A stretch of DNA of 64,000 bases, from assembly GCA_964036195.1 (NCBI GenBank), contig OZ038451.1:14574529-14638528 (forward strand). Direction: 5' to 3'. Source of the DNA: Sphaerolaimus hirsutus. Lineage: Eukaryota; Nematoda; Chromadorea; Monhysterida; Sphaerolaimidae. Below the pieces are notes generated by a model that worked only from the letters and a program-made list of their open reading frames with translations, was not told where the DNA came from and did not search any database. The translations under genes and the position numbers were made by a program. This document shows positions 46,473-58,762 of the stretch, piece after piece; the stretch's first letter is position 1, and every line of letters begins with the position of its first letter.

Positions 46473-49400
46473 CTAATCCAACTTAATGACATCATTTTCA
46501 CCGCTTGGCTTCTGTCCAACTCTGGCAAAGAAAGTACTCAATCGCTGCACATTCTTCACACCACTTTGGCCATTTTTCACCATTTTGACCCGCTTATTCG
46601 CACCCGACTGTGCCATCGACGCGGTCCGTTTCAAATTGGCGCCACTTTTTGCGTGATCTTGCGAGTTCGACCGGAATGCGAAGGCGGTGCGCTTGTAGCC
46701 GCCCGTGCCGCTGCTCGCCGTGCTGCCCGGCATGGGTCTCGAGCTGGGCAACGATGTTGTGCTCACCGGACCGCCGCACCTGTGAGCAGCGCGCGACCAC
46801 TGATAAGATCAATCGAACACAATACACTCACGGCTTAGTGAGGGATGGACGGCGTTTTTTAAGGGTTTTTACAGCATCGAAACATCAGCCAAAATGTTTA
46901 GTATTTATGCATTTGAAGTCGCAAACGTTTGATAAAGAGCGATATACGTCGACGTAAATAAGAATGGATATTTCTGTCAGAAATCAGCACTCATAATGCT
47001 ACCCCATGACTCCACATTATATTCTATGGATATAGGTATATAACATCGCAAAGTACTGCCACTTGTCTGACATATATGTCTATGTTGAGTCATAAACATT
47101 TATATTTGGCACCTTGAAAAAATAATGCGGGGCGAAGCCTGCAATTTTTGTTCTACACTCGTTTAAAATTTAAAAAACAGTGTCGTTTAAAAAACAGTGT
47201 CGTTGTGAAACCACATTATTTCCACCCCAAGCCTAAAAGGAAATGTAGATAAAGAAACCCACACAAAACCGCCGGGCAATCGGACAACCACATCTCTCCC
47301 AGCTGCATCATTATTCTGTCCAGCTGTGCTATCATCAGTATCACAAAAGGCAGCAATGGGCCTGGCGGTGGGCGGAGTTACTGAGCCAAAATGTTTATTG
47401 GTCGGCTGCGAAAACATATCCGGGGAGGTTGTTTCTGATTGAGCAGAAACTGGCACTGCGTATGCATTGCTTGGCCCCGGGGTCGGCTCTGAAAATAGTG
47501 GGAGAGTTGAAAAAGTCAATATGATAAATAATTGGGACGTATTCAGGTATATGTACATTTCGCAACGTAATCAAACAACGCACGCGACCTGCCTAGTCAG
47601 GTGAGGGGGGAAATTTTAGGAAAAACGAATTCCTAAATTTACCGTACCATTTAATTGAGGGTAAATTTTACTTTCACTTAAAATATCTTTCATGCACTTG
47701 CGACTTTTCCAAATCAACGTCCCACATTGACGAATTTTTTATTGAATTTTCCCACAAGGTGGGAAACTTATTGACTTTTTGCTGCGTAAAACAATTATGA
47801 ACTTTTTGCTGCACATGCTGCAGACAATCTGACCTCACATGGGCGAGTCGTCAAAGTCGACGCCTCAAATATTTCTCACCATATAAATAGGGACCAACAT
47901 AATTATTACCGGCTAACCTTGACGCCGGGAAAAGTTTTCACCGCTGCCGCAGACCAGCTGCCTCATAGTTCCCGGTGTCAATGATACAGAGTCGTTCAAA
48001 TTGTCACCCCGACCAATCAGCAACGAACTGCTGTCGCAGGTTTCATCCCTGATAAAAACGCATAGGTAAATACGTAGCGGGAAGATTTTAGGGTTGCAAT
48101 GACATTTCGTAATACGAGTATTTTTGATATTTAATATCGATTTCGAAAGTCATGTCGTTGCAAGCCTAAAAACACAGCGGTGAATTAGAAATTTGTAAAA
48201 ATATAAAAGAATGACCAGTTTGTATAAATCAGGGGTCTCCAGGATTTTGGCCCTCGCGGGGGCTGGATAAATAGCAAATCGCTCCTCCAGAGGGATAGAT
48301 AGCTGAAATTTTTTCTGGGGGGGGGCTGGCGGGGGCACAATATATAGGCTTTTTCAAGGTTAAGAAGGCAGAAATGGGAAAAAATCGCTAATAATCAGTC
48401 AAAAGTAGGTATAAAATGGCTAAAAATCGGTATATAACCATGTATATAGCCGGAAAGCACGATTTTGAAGGTGAAAAACTATAAAAGGTGCGAAAATTAG
48501 TGATTTTGAGCAAAAATTGGGGCAAAATTTCTCAAAAACTACTCCAGATAGATAGATAGATGAGCGATTTGGGGGGGGGGGGGTCTTTGGGGGTAGCAGC
48601 CAAAAATTTTGCTACGGGATAGATAGATAGCTGAGCGGCCTCCAGGATAGATAGATAGCTGGCCGATTTGGGGGGGGGGGGCAGCCCCCCCCAGCCCCCC
48701 TAGGAGACCCCTGGTATAAATATCAATGAAATTCGGACAAAAATGATTTTTTTTCCAACCCCACAGGGGTACAAATCTACAAAACCTCTGATTACCAGGC
48801 TCACCTCAAGACCCTCCCCAGTGCAGGGTCAAACGGACTTCCCACATTAGCGCCCTTGACACTTCTAGTTAAAATCAGCTCTTCCCTCAACTTCCTGGAG
48901 GCTTTCTGAAGCCTGTCAAATTGCAGCTTCCAGCGTTTTGACTCCTGTTGGCTCGCTGCCAATCGGTCAGCCAGGGTGCATTTTTGTGAGCGCATTTCGT
49001 CATACTGCCTATGTAGTGGGGTGGTAGGCGTACGGTAAGCTGAAAATTTTCATTCCGCATGCGAAACTATAAATGCGGCAATGAGAAATCTACTGAACAC
49101 AACGCATTTGAAACAAACTCCGACCCGGATGCAAGTGAAGGATTACAAATTCCTTTGTGATTTTCGGGACACCTTATTTCAAAAATAACGATTATTAAAA
49201 TTACAATGCCGTTTCTGCACCAGCGGAAACAAAAACGTTCGAATGTGTAACCAAAATGCAAGAGGTTTGATTAGAAATTTGTTGTTCAAAATCGGGTGGG
49301 CGCGCCAGCGTCATCCCTCGCTGCCGAGGGAGGGCGCAAGCGACCCACCCATAATATGGTCAGAGACAGCAAAAGGCGGAAAATCGAAAATAGAAACACG

Positions 49401-52400
49401 AATAACGTCGGAACGCCATAAGCTATACAGAAACCACGTACACCATTGGAAAGCTCGTGTCGAGAAGTACCCCCGCTCCAATTTTCAGACCAATTGGTTG
49501 AGTTTCAAAAAAGTTATTCACGATTTTCTTTCAGAGGTAGTGTTTCTTGTTGTTGTTGTTGTTGTGACGAAAAACTTCACAGTGCAATAACTTCTGTGAA
49601 ACACAACCGATTTTTATGGATGATGGCTCATATGAAAAAGCATATGATGCCATTAATTATTTTAAAAAAATTTCACAGGCTCCGCCCACTTTAGGACTGT
49701 AGTGGTTTGAAATCTTCAAACATGAATAAGTTAAAAAATTAATTACAAACAAGGGAATAAAAAAAATTGTTCATGTGCGTGGGGACAAGGGCTTTCAAAT
49801 GAGCCCAATTTCACCAATTTTGGTCAAGATTTAGAAAAGTTATCCAACTTAGCGTGTTTTGTGTAAAACGTGCATGAATGCTGAAAGTGCTGCTTGATGA
49901 GTTACTGTCACCATGGGGGTTTTCAACCATAATGCTTTCTAATTGTGCCATTTAATGCAGTGGCTGCTGGAGTGGCGCCATCTATTCCAAAACAGCGCCA
50001 TTTTTATGGAGTGGCGCCATCTACTCCAAAACGGTGCCATTTTTATGGAGTGGCGCCATCTACCCCAAAACGTTGCCATTTTTATGGAGTGGCGCCATCT
50101 ACTCCAAAACGTTGCCATTTTTATGGAGTGGCGCCATCTACCCCAAAATGGTGCCATTTTTATGGAGTGGCACCATCTACTCCAAAACGGTGCCATTTTT
50201 ATGGAGTGGCGCCATCTACCCCAAAACGGTGCCATTTTTATGGAGTGGCGCCATCTACTGCAAAACAGCGCCATTTTTTGGAGTGGCGCAATCTACCCCA
50301 AAATGGTGCCATTTTTATGGAGTGGTGCTATCTACTCCAAAACGGCGCCATCTACTCCAAAAGATCAGTGCAGTGTCTGCTTTGTTTGGCAATAGCAATT
50401 TTTTGTGGGATACCCTATTTGACTGAGGCCTTCTGTGCATGTTTACCCGGTGTGCATGTAGACCCTAATTTTCACTCAAAATCGCTAGTTTTCATACCCT
50501 TTTTGTAGATTTTCACCTTCAAAATCAGTAGTTCAGGTGTTTAATTGTCTATTTTTAGCTATTTTTGTAGTATATGTGCTTATATACCCATTTTTAGTAA
50601 TTGTTCACTTTCTTTGAGCAATTTTTCTGCCTTTTTTTCTACATCTTGAAAAAGCCTATATATTGAACATCAGCGAACCCCCAAACTACCCAAAAGTTCT
50701 TTCCCAGCTATCTATCCCTCCAGAGGAGCGATTAGCCATCTATCCGACCCCCTGGGAGGTCAAAATCTAGAATACCCTTGACATGCACAGCGGGTAAACA
50801 TGCACAGAGGCACAGGCCCCCCTATTTCAAGATAATTACTAAACGATATAAATATCACACAAATCCTAGACGAATGCATAGGAAGGGGGCAAAGTAAAAA
50901 AGAACCGACCGTTTCAGAGCGACCACGACGGCCTGCGACTGCGCGTCCAGGTTCATATTTTCGCACACGCCTTCCACGCCGTCGGACGGCCCATTCAGCA
51001 GCTGCTCCATTCTGCAAGTTGCGACAAAGTGTACTTCGCTCCAAAATGACTAGCGCCAAATTCGGGAACTTTAAAGAAAAAACAGGTTACAGACTCGGGA
51101 TTGTAATACTTTAGAATAAAAATATAAAATCAGGATTTTTAACGAAATGATAACTTGTGGCATGGCCGTCTCTTATTATTAACCCAATAAACAAAAACTT
51201 TAAAGAAAAAACAGGTTACAGACTCGGGATTGTAATACTTTGGAATAAAAATATAAAATCAGGATTTTTAACGAACTGATAACTTGTGGCATGGCCGTCT
51301 CTTATTATTAGCCCAATAAACAAAAACTGCAAAACAATTCAAATGCAAAGATCAATAACAAAAATTTACGTGCTTAAAAAATGTAAAGTAACACAAGAAA
51401 AAATAGTCACAAAAGACCCACGCTTGAACTGCCTTCAATCTGACCCTACAGGCTTTCAACTTTTTCTCCACGTCCCCCTTGGCTTCCAACTCATTTTCGA
51501 CAATGGCCAATCTCTGTCGCAAAGCCACCACATCATTATCTGCCTTTCTTTGTTTTCGTTTCGCTTCCTTCACCTGTACGGTTCAAAATGGGCGGAGTTT
51601 TTTCACGGTGTCACGAAAGTAAAAATTAATTGCCATTTAATTGAATGAGATCTCACCGCGTTGTTCGATGCGCTGAGCTCATCGTTTTTACGGTCGAGTT
51701 GCGATTGAAGGTCGTAACTTTTTCTCTGCTCATCGGCCAGGTGTACGTCCAAATCAGCTACCTGAGGTAAATATTTATGCTTGTTGGGATGGTAAATAGT
51801 GATGTATTTAGACCATTCAAATGAGAATGCATGAAAGAACCTATGTGAAATCAGGGTTACCTAATGGTTGTAACCCCCAAAAAGACCAGCTATCGACCAA
51901 AAAACGGCCATCCATCTACTTATATAATTTTTTGGGTGATTTTGCCCCGATCTTCAGCAAAAATCGATCATTTTCCCCCCTGTTCTGCGTTCTACATCTT
52001 GAAAAATCCTATATATTGAAAACCCCCATTCTCAGCTATCTACACCCCCCCCCCACCAGAGTAGCGATTTGCTATTTATGTATTGAACCCCCCGCGGGTA
52101 GGGTTCAAACGATATCACTTTTCGATATCGATATTCGATATTTTTTCAAAATTTTCGATATCGATATTCGATACGATATGGACCCACGATATCGATATTC
52201 GATACTAAAAAATGGTCGATATTCGATATCGATATTTCGATATTTTCGATATTTAGCTTTTGGTATAGCAAGGCATATTTCAAGCAGCATATTGTATTTT
52301 CATATGGTTCCAAACATGGTTGATTATCTCTTTACTGAAAAGTACAATTGATTTTAACAAGGTTTACAATGGTCAGAATGAGAAAATCGAAGAAAAAACA

Positions 52401-54138
52401 TGACGAATCAAATTTTATCAGACAAACAAAAATTGGTAGATATTACAAATCATACTGATAACCCAATTGTTTAAGGGCATGTTGCAAAAAAGCAGCATAT
52501 CAGCATTTTCTGGCTTCAAATTTGAGGTAGGTCGTTCAGTAGGTATGTGGTCAAACCAAATACAAGAAATGTGGAGTAAGCACTCCAACAAAGATGACAT
52601 TAAATACTTTACTTTTACTCATCAACTTAGATACTATAAGCAAATCAAATTAATCACAAATATCTCAAAACAAAAATAATAACTTAATTAAGGACATTAT
52701 ACAGGTACGATATATCGAAAACATGGTCGATATTCGATATTTTTACAAAATTTTCGATATCGATATTCGATATTTTTTCAAAATTTTCGATATCGATATT
52801 CGTTATTCGATATGAAAAATGGTCGATATCCGATATTCGATACGATATATCGTTTGAACCCTACCCGCGGGGGTAAAGATCCTTGAGACACCTGTTTCAA
52901 ATGTAATGTATGTTCCCGCAGGGCCAGGCCAGAAATCCAAAACGATCCAGGATTTGGGTAACACACCTTATCTTTCAACTTTTCGATTAAATCCTCAGAA
53001 CTTTGCTCATCCTGATTATTTTTCAAGTCTTCGCATCCGATCAATTGACTAGCGTCAGAACCGCACCCATTAGTGAAGAACAAAGTTTTGACTATAGATT
53101 TGGCTGTGGAAGGCTGGCGGCAGGTAGGGCACTCGCGTTTGTGCTGCGATAATTTTTGTTGTTGAATATAAAAATTATCATCGAAAAAACCCCCGGGGGA
53201 TTTATTATTTAGAGGGGGTAATTCAAGAGGGGGTTTATTATCTCGCCACTTATGTTCGTGAAGGAACTAGTAGTAGTGAATAATAGGCTCTTACACAGGG
53301 GTATCTTGAATTTCGACCCTCTGAGTGGTTGGATAAATAGCAAATCGCTCCTCCGGAGGGATAGATAGCTGAAATTCTATCTGGGGGGGGGTTGTGGTGG
53401 TTCGATATATATGCTTTTTCTGGGCATAGAAGGAAGAAAAAGGAGGAAAATCGCTAAAAGTAAAATCTATAAAACGGTATGAAAAATAGCGATTTTGAGC
53501 TAAAATTGGGGTATAGTTTCTCAAAAATCGCTACAGATAGGTAGATAGCTGGGCGATTTGGGGGGGGGCGGTTTAGGGGGTAGTAGCCCAAAATTTTGCC
53601 TCCAGGATAGATAGATAGCTGAGCGGCCTCCGGGATAGATAGATAGCTGGGCGGTTGTTGTTGTTTTTTTTGGGGGGGGGGTGACCCCCCCATTCGAGAC
53701 CCCTGCTCTTACGTACCCAAAACTGGTAATAGATGTGACTAAAAAGGATATATTACAACGCATCAACAAGCTGCGATGCAAATTGATAATGTACATTACA
53801 TATGCGATCCAGACGGGGGTATTTCGGGTGGGGGGGGGGTTCTCAGCTCAATCAGACCAGGGGGTATTTCGACGGGGTCAATTCAATGGTTCATTAATTC
53901 GAGGATTATCGCAGAATCAGTTAAAAAATGCAAGAGAATAACTACAAGGAACCGATAGGAATTCTGCATCCGGCTAGCACCAAAACGGTCATCCACCATA
54001 AGAAAACCAACAAAAACAGACCCTGAGACTCTCCTGGATGCACGCAAGGTGGTACACATGTCCGCAATTGAGTGCAGAGATGTCCCCCGGTTCCCCAAAC
54101 CGCACCAGACAAATCGCACACGCCGCATCCACTCGCAT
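46473..54138 (-). CDS. TRAIP: TRAIP-like RING-type E3 ubiquitin ligase, nine coding exons
   Basis: Predicted exons in transcript order: 54138-54022, 53143-52967, 51761-51657, 51573-51422, 51011-50910, 49008-48805, 48048-47918, 47488-47263, 46779-46473. All are GT-AG and phases agree from start to stop, giving about 506 residues. The N-terminus is a C3HC4-type RING split by intron 1 (CAIC, CGHVYHLAC in exon 1; CPTCRQ in exon 2). Exons 2-6 encode a long coiled coil (for example DLDVHLADEQRKSYDLQSQL and RRLAIVENELEAK-like heptads). The last exon is basic and ends with a PCNA-interaction-like stretch, QRLSTFFARVG. RING plus coiled coil plus a C-terminal PIP-type motif is the TRAIP/NOPO layout; human TRAIP is 469 residues. 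TRAIP ubiquitylates the replicative helicase at converging forks and at DNA crosslinks. Some donors (exon 1, AGG|GTCTGT; exon 4, AGC|GTGGGT; exon 8) are non-optimal. The locus is head-to-head with the next gene. Introns contain bounded hAT-like elements. Confidence 0.85.
46780..47262. other. Last intron of the TRAIP-like gene
   Basis: Holds a diverged remnant of the 13808-type hAT interior (GATAAAGAGCGATATACG, about 46850-47110). No further exon seen. Confidence 0.5.
48230..48713. mobile_element. CTATCTATC-word hAT-like element, 484 bp, TSD GTATAAAT
   Basis: Perfect 8-bp repeats GTATAAAT at 48222-48229 and 48714-48721. Termini CAGGGGTCTCC and GGAGACCCCTG. It lies in TRAIP intron 6 and is the cleanest copy of the family represented at 2259-3119. 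Confidence 0.92.
49009..49969. other. Part of TRAIP intron 5, nothing recognised
   Basis: No exon-like frame on either strand with matching splice phase. A short TTG array lies at about 49550-49563. The 115-codon plus-strand frame at 49243-49590 has no features. Confidence 0.4.
49970..50365. repeat. 39-bp minisatellite, about 10 copies
   Basis: The unit (about 39 bp, containing TGGAGTGGCGCCATCTAC and a CCATTTTTA spacer) is repeated with few differences. Because 39 is a multiple of three and the unit has no stop, several frames on both strands stay open for 110-187 codons; these are not genes. It lies in TRAIP intron 5. Confidence 0.9.
50366..50909. repeat. CTATCTATC-family fragment in TRAIP intron 5
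   Basis: About 50640-50780 carries CAGCTATCTATCCCTCCAGAGG and a decayed terminus (AATACCCTTGAC). The remainder, 50366-50640, resembles the family interior (TTTTCACCTTCAAAATC). Ends not paired. Confidence 0.5.
51067..51325. repeat. 129-bp direct tandem duplication
   Basis: The segment starting AACTTTAAAGAAAAAACAGG at 51067 recurs at 51196 with two or three differences. It lies in TRAIP intron 4 and includes only intronic DNA. Confidence 0.85.
51850..52892. mobile_element. Decayed CTATCTATC-family element carrying a nested word element
   Basis: Begins about CAGGGTTACC (51850) and ends GAGACACCTG (52892), with the family words (CAGCTATCTACACC, GCGATTTGCTATTTATG). It is interrupted at 52099-52863. 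It lies in TRAIP intron 2. Confidence 0.6.
52099..52863. mobile_element. TCGATATCGATAT-word hAT-like element, 765 bp, TSD CCCGCGGG
   Basis: Perfect 8-bp repeats CCCGCGGG at 52091-52098 and 52864-52871. Termini TAGGGTTCAAACGATAT and its complement. Both ends are arrays of GATATCGATATTCGATA, a self-complementary word; the middle 420 bp is unique. Shares the TAGGGTTCAAACG terminus with the GGGACC-word element at 8499-9239. Confidence 0.93.
53296..53705. mobile_element. CTATCTATC-word hAT-like element, 410 bp, TSD CTCTTAC(A/G)
   Basis: 8-bp repeats at 53288-53295 and 53706-53713 match at seven positions. Termini CAGGGGTATC and GAGACCCCTG. Located in TRAIP intron 1, inside an older TACCGTATTTCC-type MITE whose G-rich blocks flank it (about 53180-53290 and 53810-53900). 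Confidence 0.85.
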
Positions 54139-54999
54139 TTCTACTTTTTTCGCGGTCGCCTAGTTCGACAATGGTTGAGATTGACATTCATCTGCACACT
54201 GCATCCTGAAAAGTTTTATTTAATTTAATGATATATAACTATTTATTTCTATAAAATGGTGAGAAAGCTTATTAAAATGAATTTATGTTCACTCAGCTCA
54301 GCGGGTAGTGTAAGCAATGAAAATTTCCGCTTCACACCCAACTCTACTGAGTAAAATTATCTGGCACCGTTTACGGTCATTTTCCGATGTAACCAGAAAA
54401 CAACAGATGAAAACAATGCGATAGCGTGCGTGATAAGACGAACAAAACAACAGACCTGGAAACACGAAGCGAAAGTTCGACCAGCCCCATCTTTTCACCG
54501 GAGAGACCCCTTATTTGAAATTGGCAGCTGTCCAAAACAGCAGTTTGGATACATCCGTTTGTATATATACCAGGTGCTATTAGCAACCATACATGTGTCG
54601 CTGCTGCTTCCGACTGCTTAATCGCATTCCGCGGTGATTATCGGTGACGCGAATGGAGTCTTGCGTTTTTACATTCGTTCGCACAATATCAAATTGTATC
54701 CAACCAAATCCAATACAAACTTGGATTTGTGCCAATGTAACATACATGTGCCGATCCTATGTGACATAAGTTGTCGGAAACTTTTCTAACGCTTTAAGTT
54801 TCGAATGTTCCGTACATAAAACGAGAAGCTTGTAATCGACTTACGAACACTTCGTCCACGCAGATCATTTTTTAACCCCAAAATCATATTATCTTCGATA
54901 TTCATCGATATACAGCGTGTTGGCATTGCCCCAAAAAGGCGTCAAATTGAAACACCAGCCCTTTAAAATAAAAAGTGCAAAATTTCGATTGCCAGCAAC
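54139..54999. promoter_or_regulatory. Short divergent intergenic region between TRAIP-like gene and the 55000 gene
   Basis: 861 bp between two start codons pointing away from each other, so it must contain both promoters. No TATA box near either start is obvious. No repeat element is visible here although neighbouring introns are full of them, in keeping with selection on a shared promoter. Confidence 0.5.
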
Positions 55000-57900
55000 A
55001 TGGACGCATCAAAACGCGATCGTTCTGTTCTGTTTAGCAAGGCACTGTCCCGCGCGACTGCAAAATCGTGCAAGGATATCGCAGTCGACGTGGCCTCCAG
55101 TTTAGGTCAGTCTGGAATTTTTTCACTGTTTGGCTAGGGATGGAACCAGATTCTTAAAAAATCTCTACAAAAAATCTTTGCATCAAATCCGATTTTTCAA
55201 CATCACCAGGAAGATTTTTGTACTGATGCACCTGTTGGTGTGAAGGAAAAATTGCGCGTGAGCGCCCAGTTTTACATTTAGAATAGCCTGGCTGGTTGGG
55301 GATTTCCATGAGCATTCAGTTTCGTAGCGTATTTGGTTGAGTCCCCATTGGGTACATAAAATAAGCGAAGTGAAGTGAACAGGGTGCACGCCAGGTCCGC
55401 CGCCCAAATTCTGACTCGGTGCCGGACGCCATATCTCCAGTTGTAGTGGGGGGATTTATTCGAAATTTTGAGGGCATATACTCGAAACCCACCCACTACT
55501 ATATACGGGCTGGGGAAGGTCGGCGACCCACCTGAGTGTGGGTCGCCATATAAATGAATAGTTTTTTTGAAAAAATCGCTGTCCACGCGAGGTCCGTCAC
55601 CCGTTGTTTTTCTGATATAACGGGCTGCCAAACTAAAACTGTTGGGGAGAATTGATCGAAATTTTGAGGGGGTGTACACGACACCCCCACTACTTTTCAC
55701 GGAAGGTTGAGCCCCCTGGCGACCCCCCTGAGAGTGGACCGCTGGAAAATAATACGATATTTTTGAGAATTCGCTGTCCAGGTTTGGCACTGGACAGCAA
55801 AAATAAAAATCACATTAGAATGTCCCTTGGAGGACAATGTATACCACTGTAAAAAGTGTGTATTCAAAAAGCAAATTTTAAAACAAAGATTTGATCTGGT
55901 TCAAAAGTGTATTTGACACCCATACACAAGTTCCAGATTAAATTTCGATTTAAGTCAAATCTTTAATACACACTTTTAAAGCTGGTTTACGATGCCTTCT
56001 AGGGAATGATTTAAGGTAAAAATTCGCGTTAACAACATTACCCCAAAAATCAACCATAGAGGAGATTTGATGGGGGTCAACACAAAAGCTGTCCCACAAG
56101 GCGAATTTTGTTCCTGGAATGATGTCATCGATGACATCATTACAGTGACCCCATCAAATCTCCTCCATGGTTGATTTTTGGGGCAATGTTGTTTACGCGA
56201 ATTTTTACCTTAAATCATCTCCTAGAAGGCATCGTAAACCATCTTTAAAAGTGTGTATTAAGGATTTGACTCAAATCGAAATTTAATCTGGAACTTGTGT
56301 ATGGGTGTCAAATACTTTTGAACCAGATCAAATCTTTGTTTTAAAATTTGCTTTTTGAATACACACTTTTTACAGTGGTATACATTGTCCTCCAAGGGAC
56401 ATTCTAATGTAATTTTCATTGTTGCTGTCCAGTGCTAAACCTGGACAGTGAATTCTCAAAAATATCATTTTATTTTCCAGTGGTCCACTCTCAGGGGGGT
56501 CGCCAGGGGGCTCAACCTTCCGTGAAAAGTAGTGGGGGGTGTCGTGTACACCCCCTCAAAATTTCGATCAATTCCCCTCAACAGTTTTAGTTTGGCAGCC
56601 CGTTATATCAAAAAAACAACGGGTGGCGGACCTCGCGTGGACAGCGATTTTTTCAAAAAAACTATTCATTTATACGAAGACCCACACTCAGGTGGGTCGC
56701 CGACCTTCCCCAGCCCGTATATAGTAGTGGGTGGGTTTCGAGTATATACCCTCAAAATGTCGAATAAATCCCCCCACTACAACTGGAGATATGGCGTCCG
56801 GCACCGACTCAGAATTTGGGTGGCGGACCTGGCGTGCACCCTGTTTATGTTTATTGAACTTTCTGGCTCTTATAATAGATGTTTAGTTATCGATATTCTT
56901 GACATAGCATCACATTTTCCGCACACAGACATCTCTGTCGATAAAAACGTCTTTCAAGAGTCCTTTGCGGCGAAACTGAAGTCCAGTGCCAGTGAGATGC
57001 AGGCGTCCATCTTGGAAGAGTACAAGGTGCATTTTTCGACACCCTGTAGGGTTAGGGCATTACGTTTTATCATAAATGTAAAATATACCGCACTTTCGCA
57101 TCCGGTATCGACGTAGACGAGTCACGGCTAAAGTTCCCAATTTCTGGATCGACTCCCAATTCCAAAGACAAAATCAGCCTCATTTACAGGTGTTTGAGAA
57201 GCTGGCCGAATTAGATATGATGCAAGCGGCAGCGTCTGCCTCAGGGGCCACTACGGAATGGCGGCCCACGGGGAATGCGACAAAGGATTTGCGACCCCAT
57301 GCGGAACAGGCGTGCAAAATGTGCGTGTGTGTAATTTGTTGATAATTTGTAATGTGTTTGTAATTTTTCAATGTGCTGTTTTTATGCAGCAATTTTGGGC
57401 GCGTGAAAGAGCTGTGCGACAAGGAATCTAATGAGGTGGCTGCTTTGGAAAAGCAGCTGGCGGAACTTGTGTCTCAAGTTGGTCCGGAATTTTTTTTGAA
57501 TTGTGAATAGGCATGGCCAAGGACGTAGCCGGGGCGCGTCCTGGTGAGAGAGGAAGATGTGCCAAAGGCCCTCCACACGCTAGTCGACGCCAAAATTAGC
57601 GTCAACTCAGAGTCAACTGGTCAAAAATTCAATTGACTCTGAGCCATTTACAATATGTATCCAAAAAATCCCCTTCTTTCATTCTACATCAATCGACTTC
57701 TCAATATTTCTAAATCAACACAGGTAAAAAAATTAAAAATAGTTATACTTAAAACAGTTGACTCTGAGTTGACTCAATCGACTTCTAAAAAGTAGCGCCA
57801 AATATTACTTAACTTACTACACCGGTTAAGTTTTAGTTCGAACAAAATAAGCAGAAAAATAATCATCACGGTATTGATTATTGACAAGGTGTATAATCCA

Positions 57901-58077
57901 ATTTTTTTACGTTGAATTGTCATTGAAGTCAAGCAACTTTTTTCCCCGCAGCAAGAGTCACTCTGCGATGCAATCACCAGTGAATGCCCAAGTCAAGCGT
58001 CAAAATATTCTGTATTGGCACAGCAGTTGCTCAAGTACCCCGCTGCGGACAACAATGATAGTCAGATGGATGTGTGA
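55000..58077 (+). CDS. Unrecognised five-exon gene, ~196 residues, coiled-coil-like
   Basis: Predicted exons 55000-55105, 56887-57026, 57190-57320, 57390-57477, 57952-58077; phases 1, 0, 2, 0 agree at all joins and the frame ends in TGA at 58075-58077. Splice signals include TTTAG|GTCAGT after exon 1, CATTTACAG before exon 3 and TTTTTATGCAG before exon 4; the exon 4 donor (CAA|GTTGGT) is weak. The product is helical and charged (VKELCDKESNEVAALEKQL in exon 4) with a Gln/Ser-rich end. Start context AACATGGAC. I do not recognise the family; a small coiled-coil subunit of a nuclear or cytoskeletal complex is only a guess. It is head-to-head with the TRAIP-like gene. Intron 1 (1,781 bp) is nearly filled by a long inverted repeat. 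Confidence 0.75.
55378..56845. repeat. 1.47-kb inverted repeat (arms ~700 bp) in intron 1
   Basis: Left arm 55378-56081 starts AACAGGGTGCACGCC; right arm 56146-56845 ends in its complement. Arms are highly similar with scattered differences. The loop centre is itself a palindrome (GATGTCATCGATGACATC). Mirror-image open frames (minus 55278-55790, plus 56532-57116) result from the symmetry; the latter runs by chance into true exon 2. The pre-mRNA would form a duplex of about 700 bp. Confidence 0.93.
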
Positions 58078-58478
58078 TAAGTAAAACGAGTAGGTTTGGT
58101 TGATTTCATGTAATGCGTCTGATTGGCAATGAAACCTATGATACAGAATTTTGATGCGACATTTGTGCTGCTTTCGTATGACGTAATAAAATAGAAGACC
58201 GAAATCTAGTGTTTCAGCAGCTCTGTGTCGACTAGATCCACTTTGTTGAATTGCGTGTCTGGGGATCTACAGTGCGACCCCCAAATCGCCCAGCTATCTA
58301 TCTGTTACATGGGTCACTAAGCTATTTACTGTATCCATTCCAAAAGCAAATTTTAGCTACTGTACTCTGAACAACCCCCCCCCCCCATTTATCCAGCTTT
58401 CTAAATTTTGGCGAAAACTATCTTTCATCGAAGCATATCTTTTTCAAAGACATGATCATTATGATGGTTACTCTTGCC
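58078..58478. other. 3' flank of the 55000 gene; CTATCTATC fragment
   Basis: AATAAA at about 58185 (TAATAAAATAG) could serve polyadenylation. From 58260 to 58400 there is a decayed CTATCTATC-family fragment (CCCAGCTATCTATCTG). No gene. Confidence 0.4.
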
Positions 58479-58762
58479 TAGTGATGTAAAAAGCGCCAGG
58501 ACTTTGGCGCCAAGCGCCACGGCGCTTTCCCGACCCCCAGCGCCAAGCGTCATGGCGCTTTCCCGACCCCCAGCGCCAATGGCGCCAGAGCAAAATGGCG
58601 CCAAGCACCATGGCGCTTCTTGCGTTGGCGCTAGCGCCAAGCATTTTGTTCCTGGCGAGGTTTCAGGTAAAATCAGCGCCAAGCGCCGTGACGCTTTGCA
58701 TGGGCATGGCACCAAACGCCAATAGCGCCAAGCGCCAGCGCCATGTCGCTTTTACATCACTA
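58479..58762. mobile_element. GGCGCC-word hAT-like element, 284 bp, TSD CTCTTGC(C/T)
   Basis: 8-bp repeats at 58471-58478 and 58763-58770 match at seven positions. Termini TAGTGATGTAAAAAGCGCC and GCTTTTACATCACTA. It consists of little more than the two word arrays, a minimal form of the element at 12206-13065. Confidence 0.9.

Noticed and set aside
46566..46957. Plus-strand frames of 90 and 115 codons
   Set aside because: Antisense to the last TRAIP-like exon, whose frame and phase are consistent with the other eight exons.
49939..50508. Open frames of 111-187 codons on both strands
   Set aside because: A 39-bp stop-free minisatellite keeps them open.
55278..57116. 170-codon minus and 194-codon plus frames around the inverted repeat
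   Set aside because: They mirror each other across the palindrome; only the portion after 56887 is a real exon.
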